Source of the DNA: a bacterium
GTDB lineage: Bacteria > Auribacterota > Auribacteria > Auribacterales > Auribacteraceae
Direction of reading: 5' to 3'
Assembly: GCA_024233545.1 (NCBI GenBank)
Contig: JACKPL010000017.1
Coordinates: forward strand, 1-52,495
DNA length: 52,495 nucleotides
Positions 24,527 through 35,070 of this stretch are shown piece after piece (the first letter of the stretch is position 1; every line of letters starts with the position of its first letter). The notes under the pieces were generated by a model that did not search any database, was not told the origin of the DNA, and worked only from the letters and a program-made list of their open reading frames with translations. The position numbers and the translations under genes are program-made.

Positions 24527-25554
24527 TTACCTTATCTTGCACTCTGAAAAACTTCAAAAGCTTAATTAAAGATTTAACCATCCTGTATTTAAGCGCATTA
24601 ATCATAATTTCGATATGTACCTACAATAATTCAGCAAAAGCTGCGATAGGATGTACCGGCAAGATTGTCAATCCTATTACTGATGTATGCTGGAACTGTT
24701 TATTTCCAATTACCCTTATTGGGATTGAAATAGTTGGCGGGGGCGGTGTTGACACTAAATCTACCAAAGACCCTATTTGTTTTTGTTCAAGACCCGGCAT
24801 TCCGGTACCGGTGCCGGGCATTCCTGTTGGATTCTGGGAGCCGGTGCGCCTTATTGACGTGACCAAATCGCCTATGTGTATGGTTAGTATGGGCGGAATT
24901 TCACTTGGGACTAGTCCGCAAAAAGGGTTTAAGAGCGATGAAAGTACGGCTTTCTATCATGTTCATTGGTACATCTACCCTGTTCTTTATTGGCTTGAGA
25001 TCCTGCTTGATTTTATTTGTATAGAAGCAGCGTCGGTTGATGTTGCTTATTTGACTGAATTTGATCCTATGTGGGGAGATGATGTCAAGACAAGCATATT
25101 AAATCCGGAAGCTTTGTTGTTTGCTGCAAATCCTTTAACAACAGCTTCATGCGTGGCTGATTGCCTAACCTCAAGCACGGGTTTGTCAAATGATTATATG
25201 TTTTGGTGCGCCGGTTGTCAGGGTTGTATATATCCATTTTCCGGAACTACCTCTTATCACAATGGGGGAGTAGGCACGGCTCAGTTGGTGGTTTCCAAAT
25301 TCATGGCAAAGATGCATAGGGAGCTAATGCTCTGGGGTTATTATGGCAAATCGGCTATGTGCGGCAAATATCCAATGCCGATTATCAAGAAAAGTCAGTA
25401 TCGTTTGCAGATGACTTATCCAATTCCTGAAATGAGTTCTTGCAAACGTATCGGTCAAACGGAAGTGTTGTGGCAAGCAGGACGAGAATTTCCGGTATGG
25501 GGTGAGGATTTTAGTTTCTTGATATGGCGCAAGAGAGATTGCTGCGTGCTTTAA
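24523..25554 (+). CDS. traU: F-type T4SS protein TraU
   Basis: The 343-residue periplasmic protein is rich in cysteine, as TraU is: CTGKIVNPITDVCWNCLFPI near residues 43-62, then CFCSRPGIPVPVPGIPVGFW, and VADCLTSSTGLSNDYMFWCAGCQGC split across 215-240. It ends CCVL. TraU is required for DNA transfer and helps pilus assembly; its disulfides are likely made by TraF downstream. Confidence 0.9.
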   Translation: MITLSCTLKNFKSLIKDLTILYLSALIIISICTYNNSAKAAIGCTGKIVNPITDVCWNCLFPITLIGIEIVGGGGVDTKSTKDPICFCSRPGIPVPVPGIPVGFWEPVRLIDVTKSPMCMVSMGGISLGTSPQKGFKSDESTAFYHVHWYIYPVLYWLEILLDFICIEAASVDVAYLTEFDPMWGDDVKTSILNPEALLFAANPLTTASCVADCLTSSTGLSNDYMFWCAGCQGCIYPFSGTTSYHNGGVGTAQLVVSKFMAKMHRELMLWGYYGKSAMCGKYPMPIIKKSQYRLQMTYPIPEMSSCKRIGQTEVLWQAGREFPVWGEDFSFLIWRKRDCCVL

Positions 25555-25558
25555 AGTG

Positions 25559-26041
25559 ATGGAAACAAAGCAAACAAATAAAAAACTAAAACAAATGAAA
25601 AAAATGTTTAAAAAAACCTTATTCCAAATATTGGCATTAATGATATTAGCTACGGCAAGTAGCTACAGTAGTTTTGCCTTGCCAAAGCAGGAAATACAAA
25701 TAGAGCCCGGCATTTATATCTTGGTGTCATTTGCAATTAATGATGAATCACTGCGTAGTTATTTTAATGAGGCAAATTGCTACGGTGCAAAATTGGTAAT
25801 GCGTGGTCTTGTAGGTGAAAAGTCTGGTCGTAATCGATTTGCAGAAACCAAGACAAAATTGGAGAAAGTAGGAATTAATATTGATATTAATCCAAATCTT
25901 TTTAAGCAGTTTGGGATTTCGCAAGTACCTGCGGTGGTGGTAGTTAATACTGACAAAACAATCAAGAAAATCAGCGGTCATATAACATTGAAAAAAGCTC
26001 TAGAGATCATGGAAGTTAAGGCGAGCGGCAAAAGCACATGA
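25559..26041 (+). CDS. trbC: F-type T4SS protein TrbC
   Basis: The 160-residue protein has a hydrophobic signal segment (about 22-40 after the first ATG) and the TrbC thioredoxin-like periplasmic domain: LVSFAINDESLRSYFNEANC, then LFKQFGISQVPAVVVVNTD. It works with TraW in pilus assembly. A second in-frame ATG at 25595 would also leave a good signal peptide. It overlaps traN by four bases. Confidence 0.8.
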   Translation: METKQTNKKLKQMKKMFKKTLFQILALMILATASSYSSFALPKQEIQIEPGIYILVSFAINDESLRSYFNEANCYGAKLVMRGLVGEKSGRNRFAETKTKLEKVGINIDINPNLFKQFGISQVPAVVVVNTDKTIKKISGHITLKKALEIMEVKASGKST

Positions 26042-28398
26042 GAATATTTAATATAATATCAATCTTAATATTAATAAGTTCAAACGCAAGCAATGCTGTA
26101 TTTGCAAGCGGTGTCGGCACAGCTTTTAATCAAAGAGAGAAGTTTAAGAATGTAACTGTTCTTGGTAATCCCGATGAAGCAAAGACCTTTATTAAGAAAG
26201 ATGGGGATGTTTCAAATATCGGTTCATTAAATGATGCAAGTTTGACCGGTGAAGGCAATAATGCTTTGCGTAGTAGTGAGCTTGGAGAGTTCTTGCAACA
26301 TACTGAATTAAAAAAGATGGATGCAATTAATCAGCACAAGATTAACCCGGATAACTCGCTCTTAAAGGAATCTTTGAAGATAGAACAAAACCCAATGGCA
26401 AAAACCGGCGGTGGCTTATTAAGTGCTAGTGAAACCAGTACTACCAGCTTTATTAATAAGAGTTGTGTAGAGGGAGTGGATTTTAATGTTGATGTTGGTT
26501 TGGAACTGGTTCTGGAAGCAGAGGAGAAGGAAGAGATAATCAGAAAGCCTCAAACAAGTATAAATCTGCCGGCCAGACTCATACCGGAGATATTCTGGGA
26601 GAAGAAACCTGAGAACTACAGGACTACCGATAATGAGCTGATGAGCGGGGTAAAGTACGTATTATTAAATACCGTGGAAGCTCATAACGCAATCAAGGAA
26701 GCAATTAGTCAATCGGTAGGTAATTTATCTCCTGAATTTATTGAGCTTCCATCGCAGAACGTATTTATTTTTTATCCCGGTTCAAACAATGTGATAATTC
26801 CAATGGGAGCAGAAATTTTTAGAAATCCCGCAATCAAGTACCGGACTTCTGCGGCGGAATTAGCCCGTTTAGCATATAATCAAGTTACAGCGATATTATA
26901 TTATAGCACCTTTGAAATAAGAAAAAAGTTTATTGAAAAGGGTGAATATTGGCAAGTAGCAACAACTCCGGCGGAGAAATTAGTTGAAGAAAACGAATGT
27001 TACGAAACAGCAAGAGTTTGCACTAGAAAAGGAATTAAAAAGTTTTTTAATAAATATAATATAACTCGCCCTTGTTGGAGTGAAAAGATTAGCTATGAGT
27101 GTACCTCAAAGCCCAAAGATGGATGCGCTCATTTAACAAAACAGAATTGTCGTTTAGTCGATTCCGAGTGTGAGTATCGAATTGGTAATATATGTCTTAG
27201 GTGGAAAAGAAACTTTACTTGCCCGATTACAAGAAAAGAAAGAAATTATTCTTTAGCTGATTCTTCTATTTATTGTCTTGGCGGCAATTGTCACACCCCA
27301 ACTATTGAAGAGAATCAAGATTTTGGCAATGTAGCATATCTTGCTGCCATTAATGAAGCTCAAAAAGATTGCGATAAAGAAAGTAGCGGAATCTGTAAAA
27401 AACCTATTACTGTATTTGCTGGTAAAACTAATGGTTGTGATAACGCAATTGCAGGTTTTATCAATTGTTGTTCTGCAAACAAAGGCTGGGGCAAAGATAT
27501 GAAACTATCAAGTTGCAGTCCTGAGGAAAAGGGATTGGCATTAAAGCGTGATAAGGGATTGTGTCATATGATAGGTACATATTGCGAAACGAGAGAATCT
27601 GTCACAAAGGTTTGCCTAGTTAAGAGAACAAACTTTTGTTGTTTTAACTCAAAACTTGCTCGGATATTTCACGAGCAGGGAAGAAGTCAGTTAAATATTG
27701 ATTGGGGTAGTAGTGAGTTTCCAAATTGTCGCCCTCTTACATTAGAAGAATTAACAAAATTAGATTATTCCAAATTTGATATGGAAGAATTGTTCGCTGA
27801 AATGCTTGCTAAAGGCAAGAGCAATATGTTTAAAACTTTTCCAAGCATAGCCCCTAAGAAATTACCGAAACTCCAACAAGAGCATATGAATACTACTCCT
27901 GCGGAGAAAAGAGATATTTTAAAACGCAAAGCAGAGGAAGAAGAAAGAGCCCGCAGGGCGAAGGAAGAAGAAAAACGATTGGCAGAAGAGGCTCGCCTTA
28001 AAGCGCAGCAGGAAAAGGTAAGGCTTGCAGAAGAGTTGCGAGCAAGGGAGGAACGTAAAAAATTCCTGGAAAAGGAAAGAATCAGGAGAGAGCAGGAACA
28101 ATTAAGGATTGCCGAGGAGAACCGTATTAAACGCCAGCAGGCACTAGCCTTACATAAGCAGAATGAGCTTGTAAGGCTGCGTCAGGAAAAACAAGCTTGG
28201 TATAATAATTATATAGCAAATATGAGGGCAGCAGGTAATGCAGAGTTTGATACAATAATATTGTGGTATCAATTTTTTAGTATAACTCCACAGGAATATA
28301 TAAATAACCCGAATTATACTGCAAATACTGCTATTAGTAGGTATGGCGTTAATATTGTCCCTCCTTTTGAATTTAAACAAAGATTATTTACTGAATAA
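26038..28398 (+). CDS. traN: F-type T4SS adhesin TraN with coiled-coil tail
   Basis: The 786-residue protein has a signal peptide and a cysteine-rich centre (about 315-560) with pairs such as CIKKP, CCSANKGWGKDM and CHMIGTYC that define TraN, the outer-membrane protein that stabilises mating pairs. After about residue 620 there is a strongly charged coiled coil (KRKAEEEERARRAKEEEK and onward to about 715), then a 60-residue soluble end. F TraN lacks this tail. Overlap with trbC supports the start. Confidence 0.85.
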   Translation: MRIFNIISILILISSNASNAVFASGVGTAFNQREKFKNVTVLGNPDEAKTFIKKDGDVSNIGSLNDASLTGEGNNALRSSELGEFLQHTELKKMDAINQHKINPDNSLLKESLKIEQNPMAKTGGGLLSASETSTTSFINKSCVEGVDFNVDVGLELVLEAEEKEEIIRKPQTSINLPARLIPEIFWEKKPENYRTTDNELMSGVKYVLLNTVEAHNAIKEAISQSVGNLSPEFIELPSQNVFIFYPGSNNVIIPMGAEIFRNPAIKYRTSAAELARLAYNQVTAILYYSTFEIRKKFIEKGEYWQVATTPAEKLVEENECYETARVCTRKGIKKFFNKYNITRPCWSEKISYECTSKPKDGCAHLTKQNCRLVDSECEYRIGNICLRWKRNFTCPITRKERNYSLADSSIYCLGGNCHTPTIEENQDFGNVAYLAAINEAQKDCDKESSGICKKPITVFAGKTNGCDNAIAGFINCCSANKGWGKDMKLSSCSPEEKGLALKRDKGLCHMIGTYCETRESVTKVCLVKRTNFCCFNSKLARIFHEQGRSQLNIDWGSSEFPNCRPLTLEELTKLDYSKFDMEELFAEMLAKGKSNMFKTFPSIAPKKLPKLQQEHMNTTPAEKRDILKRKAEEEERARRAKEEEKRLAEEARLKAQQEKVRLAEELRAREERKKFLEKERIRREQEQLRIAEENRIKRQQALALHKQNELVRLRQEKQAWYNNYIANMRAAGNAEFDTIILWYQFFSITPQEYINNPNYTANTAISRYGVNIVPPFEFKQRLFTE

Positions 28399-28447
28399 TT
28401 AAAAAGGTAAAACATGGTAGGAGCTAAACAATATAAGTTTAAAAGCG

Positions 28448-29260
28448 ATGGAAAGAGAAAATAACATTCGCAGTCGGTTAATCGTTTTTGTTACTTTGCA
28501 AATGGTAACCTTGGTGATTAACTCAAATATCAGTTTTGGATCTGACCGCATTAAATCTTTACAGGGTTTTAACTGGTATAATGAAAAACCTGAACAAAAA
28601 AAAGAAAAAGTTGAAAATACACAAAAACAGGACATGGCTCAAACTGCGCCGGCAGAGGACTTGCCTGTTTATGAAAAGAATATCCGCTCTTTGCAAGAAA
28701 GGCATAGAAAAGCTCATCGCCAAGCACTGGATAATCCGACACCTGAAAATATTCTAACAGAGATGTATATAGAAAAAGAAATGATGCGAAAAGCACAACT
28801 TTACGGGGAACGAAGAGTTGCGATAGCGATGATGAGTAGTCAATTCACGGACATGAAAGCACATAGCAATGTTTTACATAAGAGAGTTCAAGAAGAGATT
28901 GAAGACAAAGAGATTCATCAAAAGCTATCAAAGTTAAGTCAGGAATGGGGTTTGATTCTACAAGTATCGGAAGATTGCCCCCATTGCCATGCATTTGCGC
29001 CGATAGTATTGGAATTTGCCCGGAAATATGGGTTTCAGTTACTTGCTGCAAACAAAGAAGGTGTGGATTTCAAAGGGATCAAAGGAATTGATGATAATGG
29101 TGAGATGTTAATGTTCAATCCTACTAGAGAAACCCCTTTATTATATTTAATTAAAAGCAATGGACGCCAGGTGCTTCCTATATCAAGAGGTATTAATAGT
29201 GCCAACCAGATTTTAACTAACATCAAGAATATTGATAAGCATATACAGAGGTTGTTTTAA
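28448..29260 (+). CDS. traF: F-type T4SS thiol oxidoreductase TraF
   Basis: The 270-residue periplasmic protein has a signal-like segment and a C-terminal thioredoxin-like domain with the redox motif CPHC at about residues 177-180 (SEDCPHCHAFAPIVLEFARK). It keeps the CXXC cysteines, unlike F TraF, which lacks them. It probably forms disulfides in TraU, TraN and TraH. The stop overlaps the start of traH (TAATG). Confidence 0.85.
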   Translation: MERENNIRSRLIVFVTLQMVTLVINSNISFGSDRIKSLQGFNWYNEKPEQKKEKVENTQKQDMAQTAPAEDLPVYEKNIRSLQERHRKAHRQALDNPTPENILTEMYIEKEMMRKAQLYGERRVAIAMMSSQFTDMKAHSNVLHKRVQEEIEDKEIHQKLSKLSQEWGLILQVSEDCPHCHAFAPIVLEFARKYGFQLLAANKEGVDFKGIKGIDDNGEMLMFNPTRETPLLYLIKSNGRQVLPISRGINSANQILTNIKNIDKHIQRLF

Positions 29261-30582
29261 TGAAAACTATTTTAAAGTCGGTAAAGCTGGTAGCATTAAT
29301 TATGTTTTTAGGCATTTCTTTAAGTGCAAGCCATGCTATGGGCTGGGCTTTGGGCGATGTATTTAAAAATTTGCATACTAATACCACCGTTCCCGGTAAT
29401 TTTCAAGATGCATCGGCCGGTTATTATAGCGGTGGTGGAATGGCTGTTAGAACCAAAAACACAGCTATTAATCCATTATCTATGACGCCGCCATCTTTGA
29501 GTACCGGCTGCGGTGGTATAGATGCGCATCTGGGATCGTTCTCAATGATTTCCGGCGAGGAGTTAATCAACGTTGCAAATAATATAGGATACGAGGCTTT
29601 AGCATATGGCTTCCATTTGGGCTTAAAGACTTATGCACCTCAAATAGAACAAACTTTAACATCGTTTCGTGATTTAGCAATGTCATTAACTCAACAGGGA
29701 ATAGGGCATTGTAAAACTACACAAGCCGCATTTGCCGCCCTGACCCCTCAAAGCTCTGCAATGTATGAAACAGTATGTCAAGAAATGGCCAATTCTGATG
29801 GTTCTGTTGATCTGGGCGGTCAGCGGAAGAAGTGCAATAATTTCTTAAAGCAAAAAGCTGCGGTAGATGCGAAGCAAAAGAAAGACCCTGAAATAATGAT
29901 GGATAACTACAATATCTTTATCAAAGCAGCAACTGCCGTTGGTATACCAAAAGAAATGCACGAGCAATTAATGTCAATGGTTGGGACTATTGTTGTTAGG
30001 GACACAACAGTAATACCATATCCAAGCCTTGCTAATGATACGGAGAGCTGGAACGCTCATATTAACGGCGGAACAAATACCAGTATGTATAGTTGCGATA
30101 ACGCTACTTGCCTTACGGTTGGCATTAATAATAGCATCACTATCACTGAAGCTAATTCTTATTCAGGCAAAGCAAAAACAAGATTAAAAGAATTGGTAGT
30201 AGGGATTATTGCGCAAACAAGTGAATTCACAGAAGAAGATAAGGGATTTTTGGATTCATTGGGTCAAGCTTTTCCAATCTTTGATCATTTGATGCTTGAT
30301 GCAGTTTCCGGTATGTCAATATTAGAGCCGGATAGTCATTTAATAGCCAGATATATGCTAGTGAGTCATTTGGAGAAAGTAACCAATGAGATTAAAAAAG
30401 GTGTTCACTATTTAAAAAACAAACAAATGACAGCACAGATAATCAAGGATTATGAAAAACAATTAGACGATGTATTGGTTTTTGCTCGCAGGGAATGGGC
30501 AAAAGTAATGGTTGACGCCGATAGGGTTAATGATCGAGCAGACAAAATATGGAAACATTTAATGGCAAGAGAGCGGGGCTAG
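29260..30582 (+). CDS. traH: F-type T4SS protein TraH
   Basis: The 440-residue periplasmic protein has a signal peptide ending SASHA, and TraH-like features: GGIDAHLGSFSMISGEELIN near 80-100, GHCKTTQAAFAALTPQSS, and a C-terminal helical region (HLEKVTNEIKKGVHYLKNKQ). TraH is a pilus-assembly subunit, usually with TraF and TraW. Full length for the family. Confidence 0.9.
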   Translation: MKTILKSVKLVALIMFLGISLSASHAMGWALGDVFKNLHTNTTVPGNFQDASAGYYSGGGMAVRTKNTAINPLSMTPPSLSTGCGGIDAHLGSFSMISGEELINVANNIGYEALAYGFHLGLKTYAPQIEQTLTSFRDLAMSLTQQGIGHCKTTQAAFAALTPQSSAMYETVCQEMANSDGSVDLGGQRKKCNNFLKQKAAVDAKQKKDPEIMMDNYNIFIKAATAVGIPKEMHEQLMSMVGTIVVRDTTVIPYPSLANDTESWNAHINGGTNTSMYSCDNATCLTVGINNSITITEANSYSGKAKTRLKELVVGIIAQTSEFTEEDKGFLDSLGQAFPIFDHLMLDAVSGMSILEPDSHLIARYMLVSHLEKVTNEIKKGVHYLKNKQMTAQIIKDYEKQLDDVLVFARREWAKVMVDADRVNDRADKIWKHLMARERG

Positions 30583-30586
30583 GAAC

Positions 30587-33397
30587 ATGGAATATATAAT
30601 CTATACTTACGGCGGCGGCGATTTACTGATTAGCGTATTTAATGCAGTAGCAATGATTTTTGAAACTGATAATAAATATTTAACGCCGGTTGGTACAATG
30701 GCTTTAACACTTGGCGGCGTATATGCCGGAATAAAAGCAACGTTTAAAGCTGATATAGCAATTCTCGGCAAAAACTGGATGATTCCGTCAATGATTGCTT
30801 TCTTTCTATTGTTCTCGCCAAAAACTACAGTGTGGATTAAGGATGAAGTAGCACTTAATGCGCCAGTCAAAATTGATAATATACCATTTGGCATTTCGTT
30901 TTTCACTTCTGTCGGTACGAAAATTTCACATGGTTTATCAAAATTAATTGAAGAAACAATGTTACCCATTAATGCGGGTCGTTCTACAACGGGCGGTATA
31001 TTGTATGGAGCAAAGGCGGTAGCTAAGATAAGGGATATACAAATACAAGACCCTATACTTCTTCGAAACACCAAAGAATATTTGCGTCAATGCTATATGT
31101 TGCCGTATGTGATTGGAAATTTCGGGGGGCATAAAGCGGGAGCTCAAAAAGCAGAAGATCTACTTAATTATTTAAACACAAACCCGGTAAAGCGTCTTGG
31201 CATTAAAGCCACAAATAAAGATGGATCTATTGGAAGCTTTATGACTTGCAGCGAAGCCGGCAAAATGCTTAAAGCGGCAATTCATGATGAAAGTAGATCA
31301 CCTGAATTAATGAAACAATTTGCTGCTGTTTTGGGTATTTCAACAACAAATGAAGCATTGATGAATAGACACATTAAAGCAATGACAGGAGATGTTTTTA
31401 AATATCTAGAACAAGGAACAGAGGATGTTAATGCTTGGATGCAACAAGCGATGATACTTAATGCCAATCGTGAATCTTATGATGATTGGCGTGAGAAAGT
31501 CGGTCATCCCAGAGTATATCCGGATTTAGTCAGAATGCAGGCAACTCGTGGATTATTCCAGCAATCAATGGGTTCTATTATTGGCGGAGAAATGTCCGAG
31601 GCAATGATTCCGGCGGCCGCTCAACCAACCATGCTAGCTTTGGTGGTGATGTTATTTGTTATTATTTTACCGTTTGCAATGTTGCCTGGCGGATGGGTAT
31701 TCATTAATACGGGAATTAAATTAATGATCTGGGTTTGTACATGGCCGGTATTCTATACAATCATTCATGCAATAGCGATGATACAGTTAAAAGATAGTAT
31801 TGGTGGCTGGGGACTTAGTGGATTAAGTGCCATTGGACAAGCTGGATTTACTGAATTAATCATGATGAAATATGCGACTGTGCAATCATTAATCACGGCA
31901 ACACCCTTAATTAGTTTTGCAATAGTTTTTGGTAGCCCATATGCATTAAGCAGCATTGCCGGCGGACTGGCTAATACTAACACTGCAATGCCAATTGGCG
32001 GCGCAATGGCTGACGGTAATTTGCAAATGAAGCAGACGTCATATGACAATACCACCAAAGGACAGCATAATGTATCACCGACGCTAATTATGGGAAGTAG
32101 TGTTGTTGACGGTGCAAATAGTGTAAAAATGGGTCAAGATGGCGGAAACGTGATTTTAACCGAGCAAGGAACGCAGTTAATTAACAACCATACGGGAACG
32201 GAAGATCAAGCTGCTACTGTGGGCGACTCCTACAACAGGGCACAAAGCAATCTAGCGAGTTTAACCGATCGCCATAGCAAGATCAGCAATCTCACCGAGG
32301 CTCAAAGCATCGATTTTGTCAAAAGCCTTATTAACGGCACGGTACAAAGCGATAATATATCGGATACAGATATTGCGTCCATGAAACAGGTAGTTGGTGA
32401 CGGAAAAACCTTAACACAAGGAACTGATGTCACTAAAGGTCAATCAACAGGTACGCAATCAAATGTTACGGCAGGCGTAAGTTTTTGGGGTTCTGGCGTT
32501 AGCACTGGTACTAACGCTGCAAACATCGAAGATATCCGCAAAAATATGAGTGAGCAGGATAGGCAAACATATGATAATTTCATGGAGAAAGCCAAAACAA
32601 TTGCAAAAAATCAAAACTTCACTACGAATAATAGCCAAGACCAAAAACTTGGCGAGAGTCTAGGATCAAACTTAAACCAGCAGGAGTCAATCGGCAAAGA
32701 AATTGCTAAAACCGCTCAAGATGTTGAAACTTACGGCAATCAATTGTCATATCTACAAAAGAATTCCGGAGCAATCAACAGCAACTTGAATGATGCATTC
32801 TTAAACGAGGTGATGGCAAGAAACCCAGAGCTTGCAAGCAAAGCACATGCACAACGTTGGGTAACAAATCATCCGAAGGAAGCAAAAGCAATCGGGCAAG
32901 ATGTGATCAGGGTTAATGACCCGCTTAAAAGCCCTGAATATCAGGCTTACGTATCAAGAATCCAAAAAAATGCTCCGTCAGTCCAAAACACAGAAATTCC
33001 AACTGTAGATAGATTAAAATCCAAATTCGAACAAAACGCTCAAAACATCAGGGAACAAGCTGTCGTCAAGGATGCCACAGGCGCAGAAAAACCACTGAAA
33101 GAAGTAGTCAATAATGCGGTAAATAATCCCAACTTGCAGTATAATAAACCTGTAGAGGAAACTCTTAAAAATAACCTCAATCCAGAGCAATTAAAGATCG
33201 TGCAGAATTTGGAGAATGAGAGGGTTCATGGGAGTAAAAGTAAGTCTAAGGAAGCGTTAGAAGAAATCGACAAAGGCAAAGAAAAGTTTGATTCACTTAC
33301 CGGAAAATATACAGGATTAAGGGTGCTTAGAGAGCTAGGAAACAATACCGGTGAAATAGTAGGTATAGAAAGAGATGACAAAAAAGAGGGTAAATAA
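30587..33397 (+). CDS. traG: F-type T4SS mating-pair protein TraG
   Basis: The 936-residue protein starts with several hydrophobic segments (about 10-30, 35-55, 60-80 and clusters near 345-465), then a long soluble C-terminal half rich in Asn, Gln and Lys, with helical repeats. The N-terminal half serves in pilus assembly and the C-terminal half in mating stabilisation and entry exclusion. It begins five bases after traH. Confidence 0.9.
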   Translation: MEYIIYTYGGGDLLISVFNAVAMIFETDNKYLTPVGTMALTLGGVYAGIKATFKADIAILGKNWMIPSMIAFFLLFSPKTTVWIKDEVALNAPVKIDNIPFGISFFTSVGTKISHGLSKLIEETMLPINAGRSTTGGILYGAKAVAKIRDIQIQDPILLRNTKEYLRQCYMLPYVIGNFGGHKAGAQKAEDLLNYLNTNPVKRLGIKATNKDGSIGSFMTCSEAGKMLKAAIHDESRSPELMKQFAAVLGISTTNEALMNRHIKAMTGDVFKYLEQGTEDVNAWMQQAMILNANRESYDDWREKVGHPRVYPDLVRMQATRGLFQQSMGSIIGGEMSEAMIPAAAQPTMLALVVMLFVIILPFAMLPGGWVFINTGIKLMIWVCTWPVFYTIIHAIAMIQLKDSIGGWGLSGLSAIGQAGFTELIMMKYATVQSLITATPLISFAIVFGSPYALSSIAGGLANTNTAMPIGGAMADGNLQMKQTSYDNTTKGQHNVSPTLIMGSSVVDGANSVKMGQDGGNVILTEQGTQLINNHTGTEDQAATVGDSYNRAQSNLASLTDRHSKISNLTEAQSIDFVKSLINGTVQSDNISDTDIASMKQVVGDGKTLTQGTDVTKGQSTGTQSNVTAGVSFWGSGVSTGTNAANIEDIRKNMSEQDRQTYDNFMEKAKTIAKNQNFTTNNSQDQKLGESLGSNLNQQESIGKEIAKTAQDVETYGNQLSYLQKNSGAINSNLNDAFLNEVMARNPELASKAHAQRWVTNHPKEAKAIGQDVIRVNDPLKSPEYQAYVSRIQKNAPSVQNTEIPTVDRLKSKFEQNAQNIREQAVVKDATGAEKPLKEVVNNAVNNPNLQYNKPVEETLKNNLNPEQLKIVQNLENERVHGSKSKSKEALEEIDKGKEKFDSLTGKYTGLRVLRELGNNTGEIVGIERDDKKEGK

Positions 33398-33399
33398 AA

Positions 33400-34008
33400 A
33401 TGATTAGTATAATGAGCAATCAGGATCAACCGCAAAGTTTTTTGGTAAAATATAAGAAATGGCTAATAGCTTTAGGTAGCTTATATTTAATCCCAAGAAT
33501 ATTAATGATTAGCGCAATAATAGCTGGTTCTATATATCTCTATGTTAATAACGATACAAACTATCATCCTTTTAAATCCTATATATTATCAGGGGTTAGA
33601 GAAGGGCATGCAGATGGATCAAAAAATCATGTTAGTGGTCAAATTCCATCAAGTACCCTTTGGAGCGATTATTGGTGGGAAACCAGAAATTTAAAAGAAA
33701 AAGTAGCTTTGGAAAAAGAGGAATATTTAGCACAATTCCCAGAGAGCGAGCGAGGTTCGAAACTTGCTGAAATGAAGTTGGATAATATTAAATTACCACT
33801 TCAATTAGAGCTGGATAAAAGATTTAAAACCGGTTTGGATTTTTATGCTGATTATGTTCAGCAGAGAGTTAAAAGAGAATCTTTTGCAACAGAAGAGGAA
33901 TATCAAAAAGCTTTACAAGATGAAGCTTGGAAAGTTGGATATGCACATGGTTATCGAGAGGGACTTGCTGGAAGAGATTATGACACAGCACGTAGCTTAC
34001 TAAGATAA
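33400..34008 (+). CDS. Transfer-operon membrane protein, unknown
   Basis: The 202-residue protein has an N-terminal membrane helix (about 28-50) and a long helical soluble part (KEKVALEKEEYLAQFPESER and on), ending in a HGYREGLAGRDYDTA segment. An AGAGGG site precedes the ATG by ten bases. It is close behind traG, so it likely belongs to the operon. No family recognised. Confidence 0.6.
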   Translation: MISIMSNQDQPQSFLVKYKKWLIALGSLYLIPRILMISAIIAGSIYLYVNNDTNYHPFKSYILSGVREGHADGSKNHVSGQIPSSTLWSDYWWETRNLKEKVALEKEEYLAQFPESERGSKLAEMKLDNIKLPLQLELDKRFKTGLDFYADYVQQRVKRESFATEEEYQKALQDEAWKVGYAHGYREGLAGRDYDTARSLLR

Positions 34009-34043
34009 CAAATCAAAAATTTCAAAGAAAAAAATAGAATATT

Positions 34044-34568
34044 ATGCTGATTAAAAAGCGAGTTAAATCTTTGCTTCTAGTTATATGTTTGTGCATGGCG
34101 AGCAATAATGCCTTAGCATCAAATAACCACATTCAAGGAACAATAAAGAGATTAATTCAAGCGACTGAAGAACAATATGGAATTCCAAGTGGATTGCTTG
34201 AGGCAATAGCTTTTGTGGAATCTGGAATAAACAACCATGCTATCAATGTTGCAGGTAAAGCTGTAATTGCTACGAATAATAAAGAAGCTTTAAAAATAAT
34301 TGCTGATGCTCGGGAGAATGGCATTAGAAACATTGACGTAGGAGTGATGCAACTGAATTATCGCTTTCATTCAAAAGCTTTTACAAATATTCAAGAAATG
34401 TTAAATCCTAAGAATAACATAGAATACGCCGCCAAGTTTTTACTACGTCTAAAAAAACAACATGGCACTTGGTACGCTGCTATTTGCAACTACCATTCAT
34501 CAAAACCAAATCACCAAAGAAAATACTCCTACAAAGTGGTGATGAAATGGGGGCAAAGATATGCTTAA
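34044..34568 (+). CDS. Lytic transglycosylase (VirB1/TrbN-like)
   Basis: The 174-residue protein has a signal peptide ending ALA-S and an SLT domain: EQYGIPSGLLEAIAFVESGI with the catalytic Glu in FVESG (about residue 58), then the IDVGVMQLNYRFH motif and AAKFLLRLKKQHGTW. Such enzymes open peptidoglycan for the transfer channel. Its place within the tra operon supports this. Confidence 0.85.
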   Translation: MLIKKRVKSLLLVICLCMASNNALASNNHIQGTIKRLIQATEEQYGIPSGLLEAIAFVESGINNHAINVAGKAVIATNNKEALKIIADARENGIRNIDVGVMQLNYRFHSKAFTNIQEMLNPKNNIEYAAKFLLRLKKQHGTWYAAICNYHSSKPNHQRKYSYKVVMKWGQRYA

Positions 34569-34609
34569 ATATAAATCAACAATTTTAAATAAATAAGAGG
34601 TAAAACACT

Positions 34610-35023
34610 ATGAAAAATAATACTTGTTTCAATACATATAGATTAATTAGCAAAGTCTTAAACACTCCATATAACTGGAGTTTGGCGTTAATGACAGTAA
34701 TAATATGGGCTTTTTCCGGTAATTGGTTTTCTTATTCTACAAACCAAAATTTTGACATGCTAATATACTCTCAAGATTGTATAAAGTTACTAAGTTTATC
34801 TTTAATAATTTTTGGTCTGTTAAAGAAATCATCTGACGAAACAGAAGAAAAGAATAATGTATTAAAACTTGGTATCATAACTTATGTTTTATCTTTGTTC
34901 ACAGTTCTTTCAATAAAAAGTATAAGTTATTCTCTTTGGCTTGGAATATGGATATTTCAACCATTAAGTATTTTTCTATTTTTAATGATAATTCAGCAGC
35001 TATGGAAAATAGCAAGTAAATAA
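34610..35023 (+). CDS. Small multi-helix membrane protein
   Basis: The 137-residue protein has about four hydrophobic segments (near 21-40, 55-70, 87-100 and 110-132). AAGAGG lies nine bases before the ATG. No family recognised. It lies between the transglycosylase and the DUF1016 gene and may be an exclusion or envelope protein, but this is a guess from position. Confidence 0.5.
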   Translation: MKNNTCFNTYRLISKVLNTPYNWSLALMTVIIWAFSGNWFSYSTNQNFDMLIYSQDCIKLLSLSLIIFGLLKKSSDETEEKNNVLKLGIITYVLSLFTVLSIKSISYSLWLGIWIFQPLSIFLFLMIIQQLWKIASK

Positions 35024-35070
35024 GAGCAACACAAATAAATAACAAAGATAACAATTAAAAATAAAATCTC

